From the NCBI RefSeq assembly GCF_000227135.1, contig NC_018262.1, forward strand, positions 26,687-90,686: DNA of 64,000 nucleotides, given 5' to 3'. This document shows, piece by piece, positions 1-9,075 of the stretch. A model generated the notes under the pieces. The model did not search any database. It had not been told where the DNA came from and saw only the letters and a program-made list of their open reading frames with translations. Origin of the DNA: Leishmania donovani (Eukaryota; Euglenozoa; Kinetoplastea; Trypanosomatida; Trypanosomatidae). Numbering within the stretch: position 1 is the stretch's first letter; each line of letters begins with the position of its first letter. A program made the position numbers and the translations under genes.

Positions 1-104
1 ACCCTCTCGTTGCAACAGTGCTTGAGGCATGCTCACCCGGCAGCGGCGAAGCTGCTCGGCGGTGGCGCTATCGGCGATGCAACTGCCGAGCGGGTGTTGC
101 GGTG
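1..104 (+). CDS. possible 3' end of a plus-strand gene (partial)
   Basis: Frame 1 is open from the window edge to a TGA at 102-104 (34 codons), with G or C in most third positions. Base composition drops to A-rich just after the stop, as expected at a gene end. If real, this gene converges with the coatomer zeta gene, whose stop is only 107 bp away, so this would be a very tight convergent strand switch. A minus-strand frame is also open through the same stretch with similar third-position bias, so a further minus-strand gene cannot be excluded. No function can be read from so short a tail. Confidence 0.35.
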
Positions 105-211
105 AAGAGAGGGAAACATGGAGAAGAGAGCACAAAATGCAACTAAGATGACGTCAGATAGATGAGCAAACACGAAAACGAGTGAGAGAAGACGGAGAGG
201 GGGGAGAAAGG

Positions 212-766
212 CTACAAATTATCACGCAGGTACTTGTTGACACCAGTGAGGGCGGCCCGCGCCGTGTCGTTGCTAACGTCGACCAAGTAGGGTTCCAAAT
301 CGTTCGCCACGGTGGCCGAGTCTGTTTCTAGGATGATTCCCTCATCTAGCATCTCATCGATTGTCATGAGAAGAGCACAGTAGTTCTCCAGTAACAAACG
401 CGCTGTCAGAGAGGGTGTGTTGAGTTCTTGGCGCAGTGCATCTACCAGTCCCATCAACACGTTCGACAGCACAACTTCATTCTCAGAGCCGGCGCCAATG
501 ACAATGATCGTAACATCTTCGCTGATGTGGAAGAGAGCAATGTGCCCTTCCACCACGAGAATCTCGCTCTCGTAGGCGACATGGTTGCCGCGTCGCGGGT
601 CGTGAATGGCTTGAAAGACGGCGTGCTCCAGCGAGCGCTGCTTTTCAAGAGGCGCCAGCGCCTTAGAAGACTCGGGGGTGCCCTCCCCGATGAAGTACTT
701 GGCAAAGATGCGGCTGCCAGTGTTGTTCAGTGCCACCACCGCCTGTACTCGGTGCAGGAAGGCCAT
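212..766 (-). CDS. coatomer subunit zeta (zeta-COP)
   Basis: The 184-residue product is a small longin-fold coat subunit of COPI, which retrieves cargo from Golgi to ER as part of the heptameric coatomer. Recognition rests on the family pattern: near the N-terminus an aliphatic strand followed by LNNTGSRIFAKYF, then FEKNIF-like sequence (LEHAVFQAI), a stretch resembling the family's YVIGSSYENE (here VIGAGSENE), and a C-terminal DEMLDEGIILETDS block matching the family's DEIVDGGVILESDP. Length is typical (about 175-200). I chose the ATG at 766; open frame continues upstream but only with a GTG. On the minus strand a pyrimidine tract ending in CAG near 820 is a likely splice acceptor. It is the last gene of the minus cluster in this window. 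Confidence 0.93.
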   Translation of the reverse strand: MAFLHRVQAVVALNNTGSRIFAKYFIGEGTPESSKALAPLEKQRSLEHAVFQAIHDPRRGNHVAYESEILVVEGHIALFHISEDVTIIVIGAGSENEVVLSNVLMGLVDALRQELNTPSLTARLLLENYCALLMTIDEMLDEGIILETDSATVANDLEPYLVDVSNDTARAALTGVNKYLRDNL

Positions 767-1477
767 TGCAATGATGAGAGAGGTGCGAGCACGCACGGTT
801 GAATGGCTCCTCGTTTATTCTGAGAGGAAGCAGAGCGGTAAAATATGCGGACCGGTGAGAGTGGACTGCACGCAGAAGCGCAGGCACGTGTGTGAGAAAG
901 GGTAGCAGAGTTGAGTACACACACAGACACGAAAAGAGCCGCTTTGTTTTTTCTTTATCCCTTTCAACAGCGCACAGCTAATCACCAACAACGTGAACTC
1001 AAAAAGCAAAAAAAAAAAGATGCAACGAGATGCTGAAGGCGACACGGTGCAAGAGGGGGCGAAGAGGCCGCCGCAGTGTGATGACGCTAGCTCCTGGTCG
1101 AATGTCGGCATAGAATTGGTTGCCGCGGAAGAGAGTGGCTGAAAGAGCCGCGGCGCAACCACGGCGATGAAAACACCATGGTGAGCCGTTGAATGCGCTC
1201 AGCAGAGCGGGCGGCGAGTGCACCAGTCGCAACGTACACAGCTTGGCGACGGTGCCACTGTAGCGCATGCCCATGTATAGAGCTGCTGGTATGCCAATAG
1301 CGATGCTTCTTTTTCTTTCGTTTTTTAGGTAAATGCAGAACTGCCGGCAAAGAAAAAGCTGAGTAGAAAACACGGCCAACTGGGGAACAGCGTGTACGCG
1401 AAGCAACAAAAAGGGAACCCACCGTTCGTGGTGGGGGGGAGGCCGACGGACGTACGGACTCGCCACGCAGAGTCCCT
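767..1477. other. intergenic: 5' region of zeta-COP and 3' UTR of LMBR1-like gene
   Basis: No convincing gene on either strand. The minus strand has pyrimidine-rich tracts (seen as A/G-rich runs near 815-835, 1008-1020 and 1310-1330) suitable for trans-splicing of the zeta-COP mRNA. Confidence 0.6.
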
Positions 1478-2824
1478 CTAAACGAGCCCATCGTCCTCGT
1501 CCTCGTCGCTCGCCGCGCCGGTCATGCACCGCGGACACACCGTAAGCCACGGAATGGAGAGCGCGAAAACAGCTAGTAGTGCATATTGAAAGCCTTGAGC
1601 GACATACTTGACCCCGAACATGTGAGGAAGGGTGACCACAAAGACATTGTGCAGAAAAGTAGATGCTGCGTAAGTGGAGAAGCTCACGGCGCACAGGTGC
1701 AGTACGGCGAACGCCGAGCAAAGCAGCAACAGTGAATTGAACAAGAGCGCATTGAGCATAGTTTCACGGACTCGCAAAGGGTACACAGGGAGAATAAGCA
1801 CGTGTCCGCTCACTGAGCGACAGCCGACAACGGTGCACCACATGAGGTACATGGCGCAGTAGGCGTAGACCAGCGTAGCCAGCATCGGAAGGAGGCCGTT
1901 CAAGAAGCAAATCATGCGGTCCATCAGCGGAAACGCATTCAATATATTGGACAAAAGAATGTGAAGCACCCACAGTACAGTCAAAACACCGTTGACGACA
2001 CCCATCGCGGCCGCCATGTAGCAACGAAGTATGTAGGCGCCGGAGAGATGGTACGCAGTCTCGTTGCGCTCGCTTTTCCGTTCGACGTCCCGCACGTCGC
2101 GCCTGAAGAGGAGCATCTTCTGGCGCTGTTTTTGATTAGGGCGGCCAGCTCCGACTTGCGCATCGAGACGTCTCCCTGCGTCGAGAAGGTGCTGAACCTC
2201 CATGTTCAGCTTGGCACGAGCCAGTTCGTACTCCGCCTTGGTGATCGGGCGTGGACGGTTGAAAAAGGCGGCAACGGCACGGAGCGGCACAGCAGCGAGG
2301 CCCACCCCGGCGAAAATGAAAAAGAAGCACCAGCCAAACGAAGAGGTGGTGGCCACAAAGTACACAAACGGTGGCACATGCGTGAGGGTTCCATCCTTTG
2401 TGTCGAGGTGATCGCCCCACAGCCACAAGGCGCCAAAGGCAGCTGCAAACATTACATTTGCAGCTGCCACCACTGCCAGGGACGGACGCACCTGCGTCCA
2501 CACGCTGCTTTGCGTCGGCGACCAGCTTTCGTAGAATACAAAAGCGAACGGCCCGCCCACAAACAAAAGAGAGTACGCGGCAATCAGCAACCCCTTCCAG
2601 GCCCAGGCGAGGTCGAAAGATGGCCTGTCACTCCTCAGTGCCACCTCCAGGGGCAGTAGCAGCACCATGTAGCAGGCCACACACAGCGTCACTATCACGA
2701 GTCCTCGCGGGAGCCACGCATCGCCATCCTCCTCTTCTGCGCTGTACCTGAAAACGACGTATACGGCGAGGAAGAGAACCAGTACGGCGACAACGCCAGC
2801 AGCAATCCAGTCCACGATAAACAT
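1478..2824 (-). CDS. LMBR1-like multi-pass membrane protein
   Basis: The 448-residue product has about nine hydrophobic helices: one right at the N-terminus (residues 2-27), four more before a central charged, helix-rich loop beginning near PRPITKAEYELARAKLNMEVQHLLDAGRRLDAQ, then four more. That topology, and the N-terminal 'FIVDWIAAGVV...' helix followed by five-helix/loop/four-helix layout, is typical of the LMBR1/LMBD1 (LIMR-type) family. Human LMBD1 is involved in lysosomal cobalamin export and related proteins act as receptors; the substrate or ligand here is unknown. The ATG at 2824 puts the first helix at the N-terminus as in the family; the frame is open further upstream but that extension is polar and low in similarity. 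The C-terminus is acidic (DEDEDD). Confidence 0.82.
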   Translation of the reverse strand: MFIVDWIAAGVVAVLVLFLAVYVVFRYSAEEEDGDAWLPRGLVIVTLCVACYMVLLLPLEVALRSDRPSFDLAWAWKGLLIAAYSLLFVGGPFAFVFYESWSPTQSSVWTQVRPSLAVVAAANVMFAAAFGALWLWGDHLDTKDGTLTHVPPFVYFVATTSSFGWCFFFIFAGVGLAAVPLRAVAAFFNRPRPITKAEYELARAKLNMEVQHLLDAGRRLDAQVGAGRPNQKQRQKMLLFRRDVRDVERKSERNETAYHLSGAYILRCYMAAAMGVVNGVLTVLWVLHILLSNILNAFPLMDRMICFLNGLLPMLATLVYAYCAMYLMWCTVVGCRSVSGHVLILPVYPLRVRETMLNALLFNSLLLLCSAFAVLHLCAVSFSTYAASTFLHNVFVVTLPHMFGVKYVAQGFQYALLAVFALSIPWLTVCPRCMTGAASDEDEDDGLV

Positions 2825-3516
2825 GGGTCGGGGTATTCTCTGCAAAGGGAAGCACTCAAAGAGATGAAGGAAAGAACTCTTCGTATGGGGCTGCGCAGAG
2901 CCAGTGTGGGGATCGTATTCGGGCAAAGCAGACCCGCGCTGCTTACCTCGACCACTTGCCCAGCGGTGCGAAGAGACACCTCAGCCACTCGAATAGATGG
3001 TTGCACCAGTATGTCGGCAAGGCCTCAGTTGCTTGTATCTCATTTCAACGGGAAGGAGGTGAGGCGAAGCAAACGCTGCATACTGTGTGCTAAGTAAGCA
3101 CCGTAGAAACTCGGAAGCGCTACGAGCCACACGCATCAGCTGAAGAAAAAAAAACGCCGAACACGTATGAGGCCCGGGATTGGATCAACGTTGAAGTGAA
3201 GCCTAGACGAAAAAGTGAGGCATGCGCGCATTCATAATAGTGTCACCCAGCGTCTCCATCGACTGCCAACGCGCTAACCGTCGACGGGCGACGTGGCTGC
3301 CTCACGCTGTGAGCTTCGTCGCCGTTCCTTGCAGCCATCGTGCCTGTATGATTTCCTCTCTTGTCTCTTATGTCTCTTATGCTTCTGCGTCGCTCGCAGC
3401 AGTACAAAGACGCTCACCAAAAATGTCATACGTGCATCGCCATCACAGAGCTCTCCGCGCGCCGCTCGCCGGTTACTCGGTTAGCAACCCCCTACCCTCC
3501 ACACCCTCGGGCGGTG
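2825..3516. other. intergenic between LMBR1-like and ARL2 genes
   Basis: No supported gene. It should contain the 5' UTR and splice acceptor of the LMBR1-like gene and the 3' UTR of ARL2, both on the minus strand. Confidence 0.6.
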
Positions 3517-4077
3517 CTAGCTTGATAAGTACATGCGCTTTGAAACGTCGTCTACCATCCATGAAATGCCGTCTAGCAAGCCCTCACCGGTTCTGGCACT
3601 ACACGCGCAGAGGTGTACGTGGCGCTTGCCTTGTCGAATCGTGTCTACATCAAGCAGGCGGGCAATCTCCTGCGGCGATAACGCAGTGGGAATGTCGATC
3701 TTATTGAGGAAGACGAGCAAACTTGCTCCGGCAAGTCGCTCCTCCTGCAGGAGGTGATGCAGCTCCTCCTTGCACATTAGCAGTCTCTTCACGTCATTGC
3801 TGTCGACCACCCACACAAGACCATCCGTGCTTTCAAAGTAGTTGCGCCAGTAGCTGCGCAAGCTTTGCTGGCCACCCACATCCCACACGTTCAGTGTGCA
3901 CCCACGAAACGTCAGAGCAGTAATCTGAAAGCCGAGAGTGGGGCTGATAGAGCTCGTGTCCTTCCCGCAGAGCTTTTTGACGCACGTAGTTTTCCCGGCG
4001 TTGTCCAGGCCTAGCATAAGGATGCGCATTTCACGCTCTTTACGCTTCGTCTTCTTGATGATAGAGAGAAGCCCCAT
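3517..4077 (-). CDS. ARL2: ADP-ribosylation factor-like GTPase ARL2
   Basis: The 186-residue small GTPase shows all nucleotide-binding motifs: GLDNAGKT (23-30), switch I Thr47 in SPTLG, WDVGGQ (65-70), and NKID (125-128), plus the ARL2-typical blocks SLRSYWRNYFESTDGL and EERLAGA. The N-terminus MGLLSIIKKTKRKEREMR is nearly that of animal ARL2, which fixes the start at 4077 although the frame is open for 66 more codons upstream. ARL2 works with tubulin cofactors and with lipid-cargo carriers of the PDEdelta type; in Trypanosoma brucei it is reported to be needed for cytokinesis. A pyrimidine tract ending in CCAG about 45 bases upstream on the minus strand is a likely splice acceptor. The catalytic Gln70 is present, so it should hydrolyse GTP with its GAP. 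Confidence 0.96.
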   Translation of the reverse strand: MGLLSIIKKTKRKEREMRILMLGLDNAGKTTCVKKLCGKDTSSISPTLGFQITALTFRGCTLNVWDVGGQQSLRSYWRNYFESTDGLVWVVDSNDVKRLLMCKEELHHLLQEERLAGASLLVFLNKIDIPTALSPQEIARLLDVDTIRQGKRHVHLCACSARTGEGLLDGISWMVDDVSKRMYLSS

Positions 4078-4942
4078 CGTGTCGGGCGCCGATGATGCGC
4101 TGAGGTACTTTGGAATGTGTGCTGGAATGAGAAACGGCAGCGGCACAGAGCCCCACGCATACGAGAAACAATATTGCAAGCAAAGGCTCAGGGCACCACA
4201 CAAGGCGCGGCAGACTAGACGATCAGCGAAAAAGGGGCGCCACGGAGAGAACGGCGTTATGCCCCTAACCGACACTTGCGTGTGCTAACCAGAACGCCCA
4301 CGATAATGTGCTTTAATAGAGAACTGTACTGCATACGCGGCCAGGAGCCAGCGGGATGAACGTGTGTACCCCTCCCCCCGCTCCGCACTGCGGTACACGA
4401 TGACAAGGCGAACATATCATTAACGAAGTAGCAGAGAGAAGGGAGGGGACGTAATTAGACAGGAGAGGTGCGTGTCGAGATAATACGAGCAAGGCAGATG
4501 AGTTGTACGCAAGCTCGCTCCCCCTCCCACTTACGATTAGGGCTGCATTCCCACCTCGTCTTTGAGCCACTTACCACCGCTCGGAAGAGCGCGAGCCACT
4601 TCAGTCACGATCCGCGCAAGTAGGAAAGCGGCGGCACGCCGGCGAGAGGTGAGGAGCGTGACAGTCTCTCTGCGCTCAATGTGATGGAGGCAACGAGGTG
4701 GAGCAGCCGGTTGCGCGTGACTACATCTTCCTGTTGACATACCTTTTATGTTTCCTTAGTTCTCCTACCCGCTACGCGAAACTGTTACCACTACAGAAGA
4801 AAAAGGAAAGAGAGAGTCAAAACTACTGGGCACTCACACTGCTACAGTGATCATCGGTGAATGGGAAAGGGGGCGAGAGACAGGTGGGTCGTGCGACCGT
4901 GGCAACGCGCTCCCACGTGGGTGCAATCACGCATCTGCGACA
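4078..4942. other. intergenic with one doubtful small ORF
   Basis: Apart from a 67-codon minus-strand frame (4537-4740, listed separately) I see no gene. Purine-rich plus-strand runs near 4790-4815 are minus-strand pyrimidine tracts that could direct splicing. Confidence 0.5.
4537..4740 (-). CDS. possible small protein, 67 residues, unrecognised
   Basis: An ATG-initiated frame gives a basic, Arg/Ala-rich peptide with a helical-looking middle (RRRAAAFLLARIVTEVARALPSG). It has no recognisable domain. It sits alone in an 865-bp gap in the same direction as its neighbours, with room for splice sites either side, which is the only positive argument. It could equally be chance open frame in G+C-rich 3' UTR. 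Confidence 0.2.
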   Translation of the reverse strand: MSTGRCSHAQPAAPPRCLHHIERRETVTLLTSRRRAAAFLLARIVTEVARALPSGGKWLKDEVGMQP

Positions 4943-5302
4943 CTACCACCAGGCTGCCTTGCGGATGCTGTCGTCGTAGGCCTCAATGCTCTTGTGAAGG
5001 AAGTGCATAAAGGCGAAGATGGGGAGCATCGACAGCACGTAGAACTGAATCATGTTGTACAGCCAGGTGCCCCAGCGAGAGCCGATGGAGAAATATGTGC
5101 GAACCTGCATGAAGTCCGAGTAGCGCTGCTCGACGCCAGCAACATCCCAAGACTTATTGAAATCGCGCTTGTGATACTTGGACTCCGTCGCTTCGTACTC
5201 AAGGCGGCGCTTCTGCTCCGTGCGACCCCAGCCGTACAGCGTGGGACCCGGTCGAGCCGGAGCCCGGTTCATCTGGCAACGAAGCAGCGAGTGGCGCAGC
5301 AT
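4943..5302 (-). CDS. small one-helix protein, probably mitochondrial inner-membrane subunit
   Basis: The 119-residue product starts MLRHSLLRCQMNRAPARPG, a short Arg-rich, acid-free leader of mitochondrial type. A charged, aromatic-rich middle follows (YGWGRTEQKRRLEYEATESKYHKRDFNKSWD). One hydrophobic helix lies near residues 75-100 (LYNMIQFYVLSMLPIFAFMHFLH), and a short tail ends KAAWW. Small proteins with this plan are common as accessory subunits of trypanosomatid respiratory complexes and ATP synthase, but I do not recognise the family, so this is inference. The frame is open 19 codons further upstream; I prefer 5302 because the leader then begins correctly. Confidence 0.7.
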   Translation of the reverse strand: MLRHSLLRCQMNRAPARPGPTLYGWGRTEQKRRLEYEATESKYHKRDFNKSWDVAGVEQRYSDFMQVRTYFSIGSRWGTWLYNMIQFYVLSMLPIFAFMHFLHKSIEAYDDSIRKAAWW

Positions 5303-5963
5303 TCTGGTTGTCTGAATCAGGTCGACTGGAATGTGGTGAGATTCTAGAGAGGAAACCACGGCGGAGGGTACTCAAGGCAAAGTAGCCTCGTTAATATTCA
5401 CTCGTCGCACTAGTGGCGCCGATGTAAAAAGTAAGGAGGGAAGATGAAGGTAAGGTGCCACAGGCAGAGGAAAGGCAATAAGCATGAAGAAGAGACTTGG
5501 AGGAGCACTGAAGCGTTAATAAAGCTCGAATTTAGAGATGGCTATGTAAAAAAAAACATGTGGGCGCCACCAGGCACTGCAGCCCGTGCGCGGGGGCGCG
5601 GCGCTCCAATTCTCGGCTTGCCCTGCCGCCCCCTGCTGTCGGGTAGTCATCCTTGGCAGAACAAAGGACGATACAGCGTAATTGTTGTGAAAACGCCTAT
5701 GTGATATTTCTTTCGCCGGATGTCGTGGTCGATACCTGAGCACGTCTGCGCCAAAAGTCCTGCTGGCGTCGTCTGGAGCAGGGGCGTTGGTGTAATGAAG
5801 GGGACGCGCTGAACTCCGCTGACGCTGTGTGCTCGCCTCCGTGGATGTGAGCACGCGTATGGTTGTGTGAAGATCAAGAGCGCTTATCAAGACGGAGAGT
5901 GGAGAGCTACAGCAATGCGCACCTAGACAGCTCGCCTAAGTAGTCGCATGCGCGAAAAAGGAA
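5303..5963. other. intergenic
   Basis: No supported gene; minus-strand open frames here lack codon bias and domain features. An A-run at 5549-5557 is a pyrimidine tract on the minus strand. Confidence 0.55.
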
Positions 5964-6836
5964 TTAAAAGCGCCGAGAAAAGTGACGCCCGATGCGGCCG
6001 CCACGATAGGCGCCACCGGTTGGAAGCCCGATGGACCCGCCTATGGCCTTGAAGAGAGCATACGTCACTGCAAACGGGACAGAGCTTTTGAATGTGGTGC
6101 GTAGTGTTCCATTGAAAAAGAAACGCAAGCCCTCCTCCCGCGCCATAGAAAGAAAAACGCCTCCTGCCTCGCGAAAGACAGCCGCCTCAGTGGCCACGTA
6201 ATCCCGCACTGCGTGAACGCCGCCGGAACGCTCGCTAGGGTACATTGACGAGCGCATTGTGTTGCGCACGGGTGCTGTGAGAAAGGTCAGAAGTGCATGG
6301 ACGCGAAAGGCGTTCCACAGGTCTTCGCCGAAAGACCGGCTGTATGTCTGCTGCAGTACTGCAAGAGAAATGCCGTACCAAAGCACCCCCACTACGGACG
6401 CCGCCAGCGCTCCAGGAAAAAATGAGAGCACACCATAATGCTTCGCGCTAAGCACAACGCAGTCCAGTAGGCCCGAGTACCCTCGCTGCACTGGCTTGCT
6501 GTAACGAGAGCCACCACCATTCATGCGATAGGCAACTGCCCGCACAAACGTTTTGGTGTATCCGAATAGCAAGCCGCCAAGAAGGGCACCGGCGGCGCCG
6601 CCCGCGGCAAACACGTACCCGAAGTACAGCGCTGCATGCGGTGCTGCCAGCAGCATTGGCTGCGAGAGGCTTCCAAGCATACCCCTGTATCGTTTCGCGC
6701 AGTAGTCTCCCAGATCCTTCGCACACGGCAGATGACGCACATCGGCTGATTTTACAAAGTCACGATACGGGTACAGCGCGACGATGGTGAAGACGCTGCT
6801 GCCATACGCCAAGGCCCCCGTGAGCACAGAAGACAT
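5964..6836 (-). CDS. divergent mitochondrial carrier family protein
   Basis: The 290-residue product has the size of a mitochondrial solute carrier (about 300) and three repeated modules. The carrier signature P-x-[DE]-x-x-[KR] is weak in each: YPYRDFVK in the first, GYTKTFVRA in the second, and APVRNTMR in the third. Two stretches resemble the inter-repeat loops of ADP/ATP carriers: GLLDCVVLSAKHYGVLSFFPGALA and MAREEGLRFFFNGTLRTTFKSSVPFAVTYALF. It should sit in the mitochondrial inner membrane; the substrate cannot be inferred. The C-terminus is Arg/Gly-rich (GGRIGRHFSRRF). The ATG at 6836 was chosen because the upstream extension begins only at a GTG. Confidence 0.8.
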   Translation of the reverse strand: MSSVLTGALAYGSSVFTIVALYPYRDFVKSADVRHLPCAKDLGDYCAKRYRGMLGSLSQPMLLAAPHAALYFGYVFAAGGAAGALLGGLLFGYTKTFVRAVAYRMNGGGSRYSKPVQRGYSGLLDCVVLSAKHYGVLSFFPGALAASVVGVLWYGISLAVLQQTYSRSFGEDLWNAFRVHALLTFLTAPVRNTMRSSMYPSERSGGVHAVRDYVATEAAVFREAGGVFLSMAREEGLRFFFNGTLRTTFKSSVPFAVTYALFKAIGGSIGLPTGGAYRGGRIGRHFSRRF

Positions 6837-7656
6837 GGCCCTATATCCAGCGCTTTTCCCTCCCGACGGGTGAGGCACAAGTCCGCGGCGGTGGTATTCG
6901 ACAGGAATGTGAAAAGTGCAAAGCGCACGGTGCTACGAATTGAAAGACGGTCAGGGGCTACGCTCAGGAATGCCTCGCACAGTCACGCCGGTTTTCAAGA
7001 AAAAAGCACCAGAAAGGGAAACCAAAGGAGTACGATTGGTGAAAGAAACGCTGAGGTCGGCACAGGGTTATGGAACGCACAACAGCCGAGCTCTCGAAAC
7101 GGCGGAGGACACTCGAGCAATTGTTGTTGCCGGACAAAGCGACGAGCACGCTGGACCGGAGGACGAGGAAGATGTAGGCTATTCAGCACGTCGGCAACTC
7201 GCCACACTCACACTGTATGATGACTTCACTGACTCAACCAGTGAGCCTACACTTCACTGATTTCTGCGCTAAGGAAGTCTCTAAGAAACTCAATATGTGG
7301 ACGATGAAACATTCTATGCTGTGGCGTATATGGTGAATCTATCCTCACACGCTCCTTTGCGGGTATGATCACGAGCATACACACTTGCACGTCGTAGCTG
7401 CTGGCGACGTGGGCTCAGGGGAAAACAAAAAGCTGTGAGAAGACGATTACGAGCAGGTGGATGAGAACAACACAAACCTAAATCTGGAATTAGAGCAGTT
7501 GCCATGTACGAAAATACGATGCTGAGCCCCACGATATCTGCATCTGCGGTCAGTCCAAATCAAAGAACAAATGCGCTTGCTTGCATTGCGTGAAGACTTA
7601 CGTGGCTTTAGCTGTTGCACGATCTCTTCTGTTCAGGGCACAGTCGTCCACTGCGC
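6837..7656. other. intergenic
   Basis: No supported gene. Open plus-strand frames here run against the cluster direction and start with GTG only. Presumed to hold the carrier gene's 5' UTR and the 3' UTR of the 315-residue gene. Confidence 0.55.
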
Positions 7657-8604
7657 CTACACTGGTTGAAAAACCGTTTCATTGGGTGCCAAATTGAGAC
7701 TCTGTCGCAAGCCCAATCTCCCTGGAACCTGGAGCTGGTCTGCATTGAAGAGCTCCCACTGGTCTATTTCGACCAACGTGAAAGCCCTAGCAGCCTGTGT
7801 GATGCGCCGCGACAACCTGATGTTGTGATGCAGCAGCTGATCCTGCGAGAGCCAGAGTCCTCGATTCGGCAAACTACACACAAACGGATTTTTGGTGACG
7901 GCACCGGTCAGCGCATTCATTCCCAGCGGAATCTCATCTGAGACGGAGAAACCACTGGCAGAGTTGACATCACTTTTGATTTCTTTGCGAAGCAATGGGT
8001 ATAACTTAGCCGCCTCGACAGTCTCCACGTCACCGAGCCCGATGATACTAGCCGTAAGACTGATGACAATAGCTTCGTTTCCCTCCTTTAGCTGAAGGTA
8101 GCCCGATTCTAGGCCTGGGTGGTTCTTGTGAAGCCAAAACGGAGAGGAAAACTTAAGATCCGCCGCAGCAGCCTGAAGATTATCGACAACTTCCTCGCGC
8201 GCAAAAAATAAGCCACTACGTCCGCAGCGGGGAAAGGCAGGCACCTTCCCATCTATGCCCATATCCGCAGACAGTGCCTTCTCAAGAAAAAACGCACGAG
8301 GCTCGAAATCGTCGGCCGATTCACCTGTGTTGATAAAGTGAGATGGAAGGGGGAGTGTGTAGCGCGTTGGGGTGCCACCTTCCTGTGATGTACGCACCGC
8401 CCATGCAGGCACGAAGCGCTGCACTGTAGCGTTCTTTGCAAATTGGTCATAATAGGCTCGGTCAAGCTTATGTAGCTGAGCCAACAGGGCAATTGCGTTG
8501 TGACTTTGAAACACCAAATTGCCGGACCGGGCGTTACACAATTTACCAAGCTGTTGACTCGGTGTCAAGGTCTTGGATGCCGGGGCCTTGCGCCGATAGG
8601 ACAT
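7657..8604 (-). CDS. conserved-looking hypothetical protein, 315 residues
   Basis: I do not recognise this gene. The product begins MSYRRKAPASKTLTPSQQLG and is soluble, with no signal peptide or transmembrane helix. A middle stretch (SLTASIIGLGDVETVEAAKLYPLLRKEI) and the region GMNALTGAVTKNPFVCSLPNRGLWLS look like folded domain cores; PAFPRCGRSGLFFAREEVV could be a strand-turn-helix. The coding strand and frame are supported by length and by its place in the minus cluster between a carrier and a coiled-coil gene. Codon usage is less G+C-biased than in the plus-strand genes, as is also true of the neighbouring coiled-coil genes. The start is the ATG at 8604. Confidence 0.8.
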   Translation of the reverse strand: MSYRRKAPASKTLTPSQQLGKLCNARSGNLVFQSHNAIALLAQLHKLDRAYYDQFAKNATVQRFVPAWAVRTSQEGGTPTRYTLPLPSHFINTGESADDFEPRAFFLEKALSADMGIDGKVPAFPRCGRSGLFFAREEVVDNLQAAAADLKFSSPFWLHKNHPGLESGYLQLKEGNEAIVISLTASIIGLGDVETVEAAKLYPLLRKEIKSDVNSASGFSVSDEIPLGMNALTGAVTKNPFVCSLPNRGLWLSQDQLLHHNIRLSRRITQAARAFTLVEIDQWELFNADQLQVPGRLGLRQSLNLAPNETVFQPV

Positions 8605-9075
8605 CACCGAGCAGATTTTAACGATTCTGGTGAAGGGGAAAAATTGAGCTTCTCAATGTGAAAAGTCTGAGGCAGTCGCAAAATTCAACGTTGGTCCTCC
8701 TCCGCGCTGTGAAGGCACTCGAGCCAGGCCCAAGAGAAGAGAGAGAGGAGACCAAAAGTGATAGGAAAGAGGTAAAGAGTGACAGCGGCATTGTGTTGAT
8801 CTCATTAAAGAGGTCCCTCGGGAGTGAGCAATGAGCACGCAGAATCCTGAGAACGAAGACAGATTCAATGTTGAGCAACGCACACCGCATCTGCGATGTG
8901 TGCTCGAGTATTCTATCGTCTTTCATTATGGTAGAAAAAAAACGAGCTGATATGCAAAGCCACTGAATACAGAAAAGCATTTGAAGAAAACAAAGAGACT
9001 GAGCCACAAACGTCAAGAAAATGAAGCGAGATAAATGTACAGAGCAGACAGATGAAGAGGCACGAAGCAGCAACA
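8605..9075. other. intergenic
   Basis: Nothing supported. A 153-codon minus-strand frame here is hydrophobic/Ser-Leu-rich with no coding character; the region is purine-rich on the plus strand, i.e. pyrimidine-rich on the transcribed minus strand, as expected for UTR and splice signals. Confidence 0.55.

Noticed and set aside
5516..5890. minus-strand open frame of 124 codons between the one-helix protein and the carrier
   Set aside because: No coding bias, no domain, and starts inside a probable UTR.
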